This document shows, piece after piece, positions 1 to 6,725 of a stretch of DNA of 64,000 nucleotides. The notes beneath the pieces are model-generated. The model saw only the letters and a program-made list of their open reading frames with translations. It was not told the origin of the DNA and ran no database searches. The first letter of the stretch is position 1. The number at the start of each line of letters is the position of its first letter. The DNA comes from CAIYZT01 sp031385445 (GTDB lineage Bacteria; Pseudomonadota; Alphaproteobacteria; Rhodobacterales; Rhodobacteraceae). The position numbers and the translations under genes were made by a program. Location: positions 1-64,000 of the forward strand of contig JANNBM010000007.1 of the NCBI GenBank assembly GCA_031385445.1, read 5' to 3'.

Positions 1-1649
1 CCGTTGGCCCAGCGGTGCGCCTCGTCCCGCAGGCGTTGCACGAAATACAGAACAGGGTCGTTCATTTTCAGGGCCATGGGGCGCTGGCCAGTGCGGTGAA
101 ACTCTTCCTTGCCGGCGTCGCGGTCCACGCCTTTGGCGACGCCGATCATGGCGACATCCTCGACCCCCAGTTCGGACAGGATGGATTGCACAGCAGAAAC
201 CTGGCCCATGCCACCGTCGATCAACAACAGGTCGGGCCAGACGTCGGATTTACGTTCAGGGTCCTCTTTGAGCAGGCGTTCAAAACGGCGGGTCAGCACC
301 TCTTTCATCATGCCGAAATCGTCGCTGTTGGCCCCGGCGGCGGATTTGATGTTGAACTTGCGGTATTGCGATTTCAGGAAACCATCCGGTCCGGCCACGA
401 TCATGCCGCCGACAGCGTTGGAGCCGGAGATATGGGCGTTGTCGTACACCTCGATCCGTTTGGGCGGGGCGTCCAGATCGAACGCCTCGGCCAGCCCCTC
501 TAGCAGTTTGTTTTGCGTGCTGCTTTCCGACATGCGGCGGGCCAGGCTTTCGCGGGCGTTGCGGGCGGCGTTTTCCATCAGCTCGGCCTTTTCGCCGCGC
601 AGGGGAATGGCGATTTCGACGCGGCGACCCGCGCGGTCGGACAGAAGTTGCTGGACGAGGTCTTCGTTTTCGACGGGATGGGACAGCAGGACCAGACGGG
701 GCGGTTCCTTGTCGTCGTAGAACTGGGCGAGGAAGGCCTCCATGATCTCGGGCGCCTCGGCGCCGGCGGTTTTGGGGTGAAAGTCGCGGTTGCCCCAGGA
801 TTGGTTGGCGCGGATGAAAAAGACCTGCACGCAGGCCTGACCTTGGTCCATATGCAGGGCGACCACGTCCGCCTCGGGGACGCCAGCGGGGTTGATGCCT
901 TGGGACGACTGGATATGGGTCAGCGCCTTGATCCGGTCGCGCAGGGCGGCGGCGCGTTCAAACTCCATATCATCGGACGCGCGGGCCATTTCGCGGGCAA
1001 GGTTGGCCTGCACATCGGTGGTTTTGCCCTGCAGAAAGCGTTCGGCGTCGGCCACAAGGTTGCCGTAAGCCTCGGGGGCGATTTTGGCGACGCAGGGGGC
1101 AGAGCAGCGTTTGATCTGGTATTGCAGGCAGGGCCGGGTGCGGCCATCGAACATCGCATCGCTGCAATTGCGCAGCAAAAACACCTTTTGCAGCTGGTTC
1201 AGGGTGCGGGCGACGGCCCCCGCAGAGGCGAAGGGGCCAAAATAGCTGCCCTTTTCCGATTTTTTGCCCCGGTGTTTCTTGATCTGTGGAAAGGCGTGAT
1301 CCTTGGCGATCAGGATGTTGGGAAAGGATTTGTCGTCGCGCAGCAGCACGTTGTAGCGCGGTTTCAGTTGTTTGATGAGGTTCTGTTCCAGCAGCAGCGC
1401 CTCGGTTTCGGTGCGGGTCGTCAGGAACATCATCGAGGTGGTCTCAAAAATCATCTTGGCGATGCGGCCCGAATGACCGGAGGGGCGGGCATAGTTGGTC
1501 ACGCGCGCCCGCAGGTTGCGCGCCTTGCCGACATACAGCACCTCGCCCTTGGTGTTCAGCATCCGGTAGACGCCGGGCGAACCGTCCAGCGTTTTCACAT
1601 AGCCTTGGATGACCTCGTGGCCGAAGGGGGTGGGCGGGTCAGCGGTCAC
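1..1649 (-). CDS. uvrC: Excinuclease ABC subunit C, partial (3' end outside window)
   Basis: UvrC makes the dual incisions around UvrB-bound DNA lesions in nucleotide excision repair. About 549 codons are visible, starting at a GTG (1647-1649). The N-terminal GIY-YIG nuclease domain is clear (GVYRM then VLYVGKARNLRARV), as is the beginning of the C-terminal RNase H-like endonuclease domain (VYDNAHISGS, LLIDGG). The frame is still open at base 1, so the end of that domain and the C-terminal helix-hairpin-helix repeats lie outside the window (family length is about 610-640 residues). The GTG start is chosen because it directly precedes the conserved N-terminus; the precise start is uncertain. 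Confidence 0.95.
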   Translation of the reverse strand, partial: MTADPPTPFGHEVIQGYVKTLDGSPGVYRMLNTKGEVLYVGKARNLRARVTNYARPSGHSGRIAKMIFETTSMMFLTTRTETEALLLEQNLIKQLKPRYNVLLRDDKSFPNILIAKDHAFPQIKKHRGKKSEKGSYFGPFASAGAVARTLNQLQKVFLLRNCSDAMFDGRTRPCLQYQIKRCSAPCVAKIAPEAYGNLVADAERFLQGKTTDVQANLAREMARASDDMEFERAAALRDRIKALTHIQSSQGINPAGVPEADVVALHMDQGQACVQVFFIRANQSWGNRDFHPKTAGAEAPEIMEAFLAQFYDDKEPPRLVLLSHPVENEDLVQQLLSDRAGRRVEIAIPLRGEKAELMENAARNARESLARRMSESSTQNKLLEGLAEAFDLDAPPKRIEVYDNAHISGSNAVGGMIVAGPDGFLKSQYRKFNIKSAAGANSDDFGMMKEVLTRRFERLLKEDPERKSDVWPDLLLIDGGMGQVSAVQSILSELGVEDVAMIGVAKGVDRDAGKEEFHRTGQRPMALKMNDPVLYFVQRLRDEAHRWAN

Positions 1650-1966
1650 GGGCGGGGCCTTTGGCAGAGGGTTTCAGCTGGGGTCGATTCTGGTGATGCC
1701 TGCAATGATAGGGGGGCTGCTGGCAAGAGGAAAGCTGTCCACGCTTTCTGTGGATAACCTTGCGGAAAACTTTTCGGGAACGGCAGATTTTCCTTGTTTT
1801 TGGCCTGTTTCGCTGATCTGCCTAATTTTTAGGCGTATATTCAACGCATTGAAATACATGAAAACTTTTCTTCCGCTTTGGCAAATGCCTGATAAATCAC
1901 GGAAATTTATGAACGCTTTGTAACGGGTTGCCACAAAGTGCACAACTTTCGGGGGCTTGACAAAAA
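1650..1966. other. Intergenic region upstream of uvrC with AT-rich segment
   Basis: This 317-base gap separates the uvrC start from the stop codon of the FolM-like reductase. I see no convincing gene in it. Bases 1780-1920 are clearly more AT-rich than the surroundings and should hold the uvrC promoter reading leftwards. It contains one short perfect dyad (1820-1834). Confidence 0.6.
1820..1834. promoter_or_regulatory. Short perfect dyad upstream of uvrC
   Basis: GCCTAA and TTAGGC form a perfect 6-base inverted repeat around a TTT spacer. It lies about 170 bases upstream of the uvrC start in an AT-rich stretch, so it could be an operator or a small hairpin. It does not match the alphaproteobacterial LexA box (GTTC-N7-GTTC). 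Its function is unknown. Confidence 0.3.
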
Positions 1967-2740
1967 CTACTCGACCCCGAGCACGTCTGGCGTGGCCCAT
2001 GCCAGGTGTTGGCCACCGTCCACGGCGATCATCTGACCGGTGACGGCAGGCGATTCTATGAAAAATCCAACTGCCTTGCAGATGTCCGCAGGACCGGCGC
2101 CACGCTGCAAGACGGTGGCGGCGCGTTGGCGGGCAAAGTGGCTGTCGCTTTGACGCACACCTTGCACGGTGGGGCCGGGGCCGATGCCGTTGACGCGGAT
2201 ATGCGGCGCAAGACCCTGCGCGGCGGTACGGGTCAGCGCCCACAGACCCATTTTGGCCAGCGAATATGACATGAATTCAGGGGTAGGCTTGAGCACACGC
2301 TGGTCGATCATGTTCACGATCAGCGCCTGTGCCACCGGTTCGCCGTCCACCATCTGCGCCTGCGGGGCCTGTGCGGCAAAGGTCTGGGTCAGCACGAACG
2401 GCGCGCGCAGGTTGGACCCGATGGCGCGGTCCCATGACAGTCGCGTGGCGGTTGCGATATTGTCATATTCGAAGATTGAGGCGTTATTGACCAACAGGGT
2501 CAACGGCCCGCCCAAGCCGACGACGGCGCGGGACACCAGCCCCTGCAAAGCGTCCTCGTCCAACAGGTCGGCTTGCAGGGCCACGGCATGGCGGCCAAGG
2601 GCGATGATGTCGGCCACGGTTTGCAGCGCGTCCGCATCAGAGCTGGAATAGTGCACCGCCACGTCATAGCCGCGCTGCGCGAGGTAAAGGGCGATTTCAC
2701 GCCCGATGCGGCGGGCAGCACCGGTGACAAGAGCCTTCAT
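1967..2740 (-). CDS. SDR family oxidoreductase, FolM / pteridine reductase-like
   Basis: This 257-residue short-chain dehydrogenase has the TGAARRIG nucleotide-binding motif near the N-terminus, NNAS in the core, a catalytic YSLAK, and the segment NMIDQRVLKPTPEFMSY that is typical of FolM/PTR1-like pteridine reductases. Such enzymes reduce dihydromonapterin or dihydrofolate with NADPH. The ATG at 2738-2740 is chosen because it begins MKALVTGAARRIG directly at the Rossmann fold; an upstream extension to 2812 would overlap the small zinc-ribbon gene. It is read leftwards with sppA and the small gene, possibly as one transcript. The substrate is inferred from family only. Confidence 0.8.
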   Translation of the reverse strand: MKALVTGAARRIGREIALYLAQRGYDVAVHYSSSDADALQTVADIIALGRHAVALQADLLDEDALQGLVSRAVVGLGGPLTLLVNNASIFEYDNIATATRLSWDRAIGSNLRAPFVLTQTFAAQAPQAQMVDGEPVAQALIVNMIDQRVLKPTPEFMSYSLAKMGLWALTRTAAQGLAPHIRVNGIGPGPTVQGVRQSDSHFARQRAATVLQRGAGPADICKAVGFFIESPAVTGQMIAVDGGQHLAWATPDVLGVE

Positions 2741-2751
2741 GGACGCAATCC

Positions 2752-2931
2752 TTAACCGTGGCCACAGACACAGGGGGCCGTGCCTTTGACGGGTCGGCCG
2801 CAATGGGCGCATTTGGCGCTGGTGACCGCCGGGGTTGGGGTCGGGCCGCGCAGAAACTTGACCACGGTGCTGCCCAGCATCGCCACACCGACGATCAGGG
2901 CCAGAAACACCACGATGATCTTGAACACCAT
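2752..2931 (-). CDS. Small membrane-anchored zinc-ribbon-like protein
   Basis: A 59-codon gene fits exactly between sppA and the FolM-like reductase. Residues 3-20 are hydrophobic (FKIIVVFLALIVGVAML) and form one predicted membrane segment. The C-terminal half carries two CxxC-like pairs (KCAHCGRPV and CVCGHG), which suggests a zinc ribbon. The start is the ATG at 2929-2931 and the gene lies 12 bases after the sppA stop, consistent with an operon. No function is recognised. Confidence 0.6.
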   Translation of the reverse strand: MVFKIIVVFLALIVGVAMLGSTVVKFLRGPTPTPAVTSAKCAHCGRPVKGTAPCVCGHG

Positions 2932-2943
2932 TTCAACCGCCCC

Positions 2944-3735
2944 CTAGAGCCCGTGCTGCGCCCAAGCTGCGCGCTCTTCGATCGTGGCAAGGGTTTCCTC
3001 GGCCAGATTGAGCCCAAAGCGCGACAGCAGGCTGCGCCTTTGACCGTGGACCGCCATGCGCACCTTGTCACCGTACAACTGCTTGAGCTTGGGCACCAGA
3101 TGGCCTGTGCCGTCAGCCAGACCCACATCGACCGACTGTTGGCCCACCCAGATATCGGCGTTGAACAGGTCGGTATCCGCCAGCCGCGCGCCGCGCCGCG
3201 ATTTGACATGGGCGATGAAAGCCTCATGTATCGGGGTCTGGATCGCCTTGAGGCGGTCGATATCCTCGGGCTTTTGCGGCAAAAAGGGGTCGGCAAAACT
3301 TTTGGAGCGGCCTGCGGTCACGACGCGGCGTTCGATGCCCTGCCGCGCCATCAGTTCGGGAAAGCCAAAGCTGGCAAAGATCACGCCGATCGAACCGACC
3401 AGCGACGACGGGTCCACCCAGATGTCATCCCCGGCACAGGCCAGCCAATAGCCGCCTGACGCCGCCATATCCTCGACAAAGGCGTGAACGCGGACGTTCT
3501 TTTCATCGGCCAATCGACGGATCCGGGCAGCGATCAGGCTGGATTGCACGGGCGACCCGCCGGGCGAGTTGATCACCAGCGCCACGGCAGCCGGTTTGCC
3601 CTTGGCAAAGGCGCGTTCGATCAGCGGGGCCATGCTGGCGTCGGACAGGCTGCGCGACCCGGTGCCGATGGAGCCTTGCAGGCGGATCACGTTGACCAGG
3701 GGCGTGGTGTTCAGAAATGGGATGCGAAGTTTCAT
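2944..3735 (-). CDS. sppA: S49 family serine peptidase (SppA-like)
   Basis: A 263-residue short-form signal peptide peptidase. It has the family core: SPGGSP, the nucleophile region MAASGGYWLA containing the catalytic serine, and SKSFADPFLP carrying the general-base lysine. SppA-type enzymes are usually membrane-associated and degrade cleaved signal peptides or membrane peptides. The ATG at 3733-3735 begins MKLRIPFL, next to a short hydrophobic stretch. The much longer frame running through the lysR region to 5076 is antisense noise. The gene is divergent from the lysR gene at 3796. Confidence 0.88.
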   Translation of the reverse strand: MKLRIPFLNTTPLVNVIRLQGSIGTGSRSLSDASMAPLIERAFAKGKPAAVALVINSPGGSPVQSSLIAARIRRLADEKNVRVHAFVEDMAASGGYWLACAGDDIWVDPSSLVGSIGVIFASFGFPELMARQGIERRVVTAGRSKSFADPFLPQKPEDIDRLKAIQTPIHEAFIAHVKSRRGARLADTDLFNADIWVGQQSVDVGLADGTGHLVPKLKQLYGDKVRMAVHGQRRSLLSRFGLNLAEETLATIEERAAWAQHGL

Positions 3736-3795
3736 GCCAACTAGGTAAGTCTGCCACCGCTTGCGGGCAAGGGCGGAATTGGGGTTAATGCCGGG

Positions 3796-4674
3796 ATGAT
3801 TGACAAGCTGGAAATGTTCATAGCCCTGGCCGGCGAGCGCCATTTTGGCCGCGCTGCCGAGGTTTGCGGCGTGACCCAGCCGACCCTGTCCAGCGCGATC
3901 CGGCAGTTGGAGGATCAGCTGGGCGTGCAGTTGGTGTTTCGCGGCAGCCGGTTTCAGGGTTTGACGCCCGAGGGGCAGCGCGTGCTGGACTGGGCGCGCC
4001 GGATCGCGGGCGACATGCGGGCACTGAAGGCCGAGATGCGCACGGTGCACCGGGGGCTGTCCGGCAACGTGCGGTTGGGGGTGATCCCCACCGCCTTGCC
4101 CATGGTGGCCGACCTGACCGGGCCGTTCATTGCGCGGCATCCCAATATGCGGGTGACCGTGCTGTCGCGCACATCGGCCGAGATTTTGGCGGGGATCGAG
4201 AACCTGGAACTGGACGCCGGGCTGACCTATCTGGACAACGAGCCGCTGGGCCGGGTGGCGCAGGTGCCGCTGTATTCCGAATTTTATCGGTTCTTGTGTG
4301 CGCCGGGGTCGGCACTGGCCGGGCGCGACCGTGTGACATGGGCCGAGGTGGCGGGCGAGGCGCTGTGCCTGTTGACGGGTGACATGCAAAACCGCCGCAT
4401 CGTGAACCAGCATCTGGCCGAGGCCGGGGTCAAGGTGATGCCCACGGTAGAGAGCAATTCGACCATCGCGCTGATTGCGCATGTGAAAACCGGGCGCTGG
4501 GCCTCGGTCGTGCCGATGAAGCTGGCACAAATGTTCACCGGGTTGGTGGCCATTCCGATCACCGACCCCGAGGCCGAGCATATGGTGGGTCTGATCACCG
4601 CGCGCCACGACCCGCAAACCCCCGTGCTGGCCGCGTTGATCGAGGAGGCGGGGCGGTTGCGTCCCACCGCTTGA
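3796..4674 (+). CDS. LysR family regulator, probable formate dehydrogenase regulator
   Basis: A 292-residue LysR-type protein: winged helix-turn-helix at residues 3-62 (FGRAAEVCGVTQPTLSSAIRQLE) followed by a substrate-binding effector domain. It lies 87 bases upstream of fdsG in the same direction, the arrangement of the fdsR regulator in the Cupriavidus fds operon. It probably activates the fds operon in response to formate, but the ligand is an inference. Its TGA stop sits inside the first dyad operator (4671-4691), so the regulator and its likely binding site are physically interlocked. Confidence 0.85.
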   Translation: MIDKLEMFIALAGERHFGRAAEVCGVTQPTLSSAIRQLEDQLGVQLVFRGSRFQGLTPEGQRVLDWARRIAGDMRALKAEMRTVHRGLSGNVRLGVIPTALPMVADLTGPFIARHPNMRVTVLSRTSAEILAGIENLELDAGLTYLDNEPLGRVAQVPLYSEFYRFLCAPGSALAGRDRVTWAEVAGEALCLLTGDMQNRRIVNQHLAEAGVKVMPTVESNSTIALIAHVKTGRWASVVPMKLAQMFTGLVAIPITDPEAEHMVGLITARHDPQTPVLAALIEEAGRLRPTA

Positions 4675-4691
4675 TAGACGCTTTCTATCAA
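4671..4691. promoter_or_regulatory. Perfect 8-5-8 dyad, candidate LysR operator upstream of fdsG
   Basis: TTGATAGA and TCTATCAA are perfect inverted arms around a 5-base spacer. The site starts at the last codon boundary of the lysR gene and lies about 70 bases upstream of the fdsG start. This position and dyad form fit the high-affinity recognition site of a LysR-type regulator. Binding is not shown, only inferred. Confidence 0.55.
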
Positions 4692-4708
4692 TTGACGGGA
4701 TATCCATA

Positions 4709-4724
4709 TTGATTTCCCTATCAA
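4709..4724. promoter_or_regulatory. Second TTGAT/ATCAA dyad upstream of fdsG
   Basis: TTGAT and ATCAA half-sites are separated by 6 bases. They are the same outer half-sites as in the dyad at 4671-4691, with centres about 35 bases apart. This resembles the paired recognition and activation sites of LysR-type promoters. The N6 spacer argues against an FNR box, which needs N4. Confidence 0.45.
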
Positions 4725-4761
4725 ACGGCGTATCAGCGGTCTGGTATCCGGAGATCTGCCC

Positions 4762-5223
4762 ATGACCCAAGACCACGCCGCCCAAGTTGGCGAAATCCTG
4801 ACCCGCCATCAGGGCCGCGAAGGCGCGCTTTTGCCGATTTTGCACGATGTTCAGGCGGCGTTTGGCATGGTCCCGCAAGAGGTGCTGCCGCAAATTGCCA
4901 AGGCGCTGAACATCTCCAAGGCCGAGGTGCATGGTGTGGTGACGTTTTATCACGATTTCCGCGAGCACAAGGCCGGGGCCCATATGGTCAAGCTGTGCCG
5001 CGCCGAGGCCTGTCAGGCCGTGGGCGGCGACCGGGTTGCGGCCCATGTCAAGGCGGCTTTGGGGGTGGATTGGCACGGCACATCAGCCGATGGCGTGACG
5101 CTGGAGCCGGTGTTCTGTCTGGGTCTGTGCGCCTGCGGGCCTGCCGCGATGGTGGATGGCAAGCTGATTGGCCGGGTGGATGAGGCGCGGGTCGATGCCG
5201 TTCTGGCAGGGGTGCGGGCATGA
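4762..5223 (+). CDS. fdsG: NAD-dependent formate dehydrogenase gamma subunit
   Basis: A 153-residue NuoE-like subunit with a thioredoxin-fold [2Fe-2S] domain. The cluster ligands are visible as C79 and C84 (LCRAEAC) and C119 and C123 (FCLGLCACG). In the FdsGBA complex it sits next to the FMN subunit and takes part in electron transfer to NAD+ in the cytoplasm. Its stop overlaps the fdsB start (ATGA), implying translational coupling. Confidence 0.95.
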   Translation: MTQDHAAQVGEILTRHQGREGALLPILHDVQAAFGMVPQEVLPQIAKALNISKAEVHGVVTFYHDFREHKAGAHMVKLCRAEACQAVGGDRVAAHVKAALGVDWHGTSADGVTLEPVFCLGLCACGPAAMVDGKLIGRVDEARVDAVLAGVRA

Positions 5224-6725
5224 AGATTTACGTTCCATTGGATTCGGCAGCCGTCGCACTGGGCGCGGATGAGGTGGCGGCAGCCATTGGTGACCGGGCG
5301 CAGGTTGTGCGCAACGGGTCGCGCGGCATGGTCTGGCTGGAGCCGCTGGTCGAGGTGGAAACCCCTTCGGGCCGGATGGCCTTTGGCCCGATGGACCTGT
5401 CCGATGTGCCCGCGCTGTTCGGTGATCTGGCCGACCATCCAAAGGCGCTTGGCCGCACCGACGATCTGCCTTGGTTAAAGGCGCAGACCCGCCTGACCTT
5501 TGCCCGCGTCGGGGTGATCGACCCGCTGTCTTTGGCCGATTACCGCGCGCAGGGCGGGCTGACCGGCCTGTTGCGTGCCCTGTCGATGGACGCGCCCGCG
5601 ATTGTGGCCGAAGTGACCCATTCTGGCCTGCGCGGCCGCGGTGGCGCGGGCTTTCCCACAGGCATCAAGTGGAAAACCGTGTCCGAGGCGAAAGCCGACC
5701 GCAAATACATCGTGTGCAACGCCGACGAAGGCGACAGCGCCACCTTCGCCGACCGCATGTTGATGGAAGGCGACCCCTTTACCCTGATCGAAGGCATGGT
5801 GATTGCGGGCCTTGCCACCGGGGCGACCAAGGGATTTGTGTACATTCGTTCGGAATACCCGATTGCGATTGAAGTAATGCAAAAAGCCGTGCAGATTGCC
5901 TGCGCCGAAAGCCTTCTGGGCGCGGCGGTTTTGGGCACAGGACCAGCGTTTGACATCGAAATTCGCGTTGGTGCCGGGGCCTATGTCTGCGGCGAAGAAA
6001 CCAGCCTGCTGAACAGTCTTGAAGGCAAGCGCGGCGTGGTGCGCGCCAAGCCGCCCCTGCCCGCCCTCGAAGGGTTTCTGGGTAAGCCGACGGTGGTGAA
6101 CAACGTCATTTCGCTCGCCTCGATCCCGGTGATTTTCGAAAAAGGCGCCGAGCATTACAAGGCCTTCGGTCTGGGCCGATCCCGCGGAACGATCCCGCTG
6201 CAGATCGCCGGAAACGTGCGGAATGGCGGGCTTTACGAGATCGCTTTTGGCACCACACTCGGTGAAATCGTTGACAAAATCGCCGGCGGCACGGCCAACG
6301 GACGCCCGGTAAAAGCTGTGCAGGTGGGCGGCCCCTTGGGCGCCTATTTCCCGCGCGCGCTGTTCGATACGCCCTTCGGCTATGAAGAGTTCGCGGGAAA
6401 GGACGGGCTGATTGGCCACGCCGGCCTGACCGTGTTTGACGACACAGCGGACATGCTGGCACAGGCCCGTTTCGCGATGGAATTCTGTGCCATCGAATCC
6501 TGCGGCAAATGCACCCCCTGCCGCATCGGCGCGGTGCGCGGCGTTGAAACGCTCGACCGGATTGCCAAGGGCGACGCGGCCGCAATGCCGCTTCTGACCG
6601 ACCTTTGCAACACCATGAAAGCCGGCTCCCTGTGCGCGCTCGGCGGGTTCACGCCTTATCCCGTGATGTCCGCCGTAACTCACTTCCCGGACGACTTTGC
6701 CCGCGCCCAGGAGGCCGCAGAATGA
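5220..6725 (+). CDS. fdsB: NAD-dependent formate dehydrogenase beta subunit
   Basis: A 501-residue NuoF-like diaphorase subunit, where NAD+ is reduced. An N-terminal thioredoxin-like region precedes the FMN/NADH-binding core (GRGGAGFPTG at 139-148, CNADEGD, AYVCGEETSLLNSLEG), a SLBB region, and a C-terminal [4Fe-4S] motif (ESCGKCTPCRIG). Fusion of a NuoE-like N-terminus to NuoF is usual for FdsB. It overlaps fdsG and fdsA by four bases on each side. Confidence 0.96.
   Translation: MKIYVPLDSAAVALGADEVAAAIGDRAQVVRNGSRGMVWLEPLVEVETPSGRMAFGPMDLSDVPALFGDLADHPKALGRTDDLPWLKAQTRLTFARVGVIDPLSLADYRAQGGLTGLLRALSMDAPAIVAEVTHSGLRGRGGAGFPTGIKWKTVSEAKADRKYIVCNADEGDSATFADRMLMEGDPFTLIEGMVIAGLATGATKGFVYIRSEYPIAIEVMQKAVQIACAESLLGAAVLGTGPAFDIEIRVGAGAYVCGEETSLLNSLEGKRGVVRAKPPLPALEGFLGKPTVVNNVISLASIPVIFEKGAEHYKAFGLGRSRGTIPLQIAGNVRNGGLYEIAFGTTLGEIVDKIAGGTANGRPVKAVQVGGPLGAYFPRALFDTPFGYEEFAGKDGLIGHAGLTVFDDTADMLAQARFAMEFCAIESCGKCTPCRIGAVRGVETLDRIAKGDAAAMPLLTDLCNTMKAGSLCALGGFTPYPVMSAVTHFPDDFARAQEAAE

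Noticed and set aside
1957..1962. A consensus TTGACA on the plus strand near 1957.
   Set aside because: No plus-strand gene follows within a sensible distance and no -10 is present at the right spacing.
4709..4724. The TTGAT/ATCAA dyad as an FNR box.
   Set aside because: The spacer is six bases; FNR sites need four. A LysR-type site is more consistent with the neighbouring dyad.
2944..5076. A 710-codon minus-strand open frame joining sppA to sequence antisense to lysR and fdsG.
   Set aside because: Only the part up to 3735 has peptidase motifs; the rest is antisense to the well-supported lysR and fdsG genes and shows no family features.
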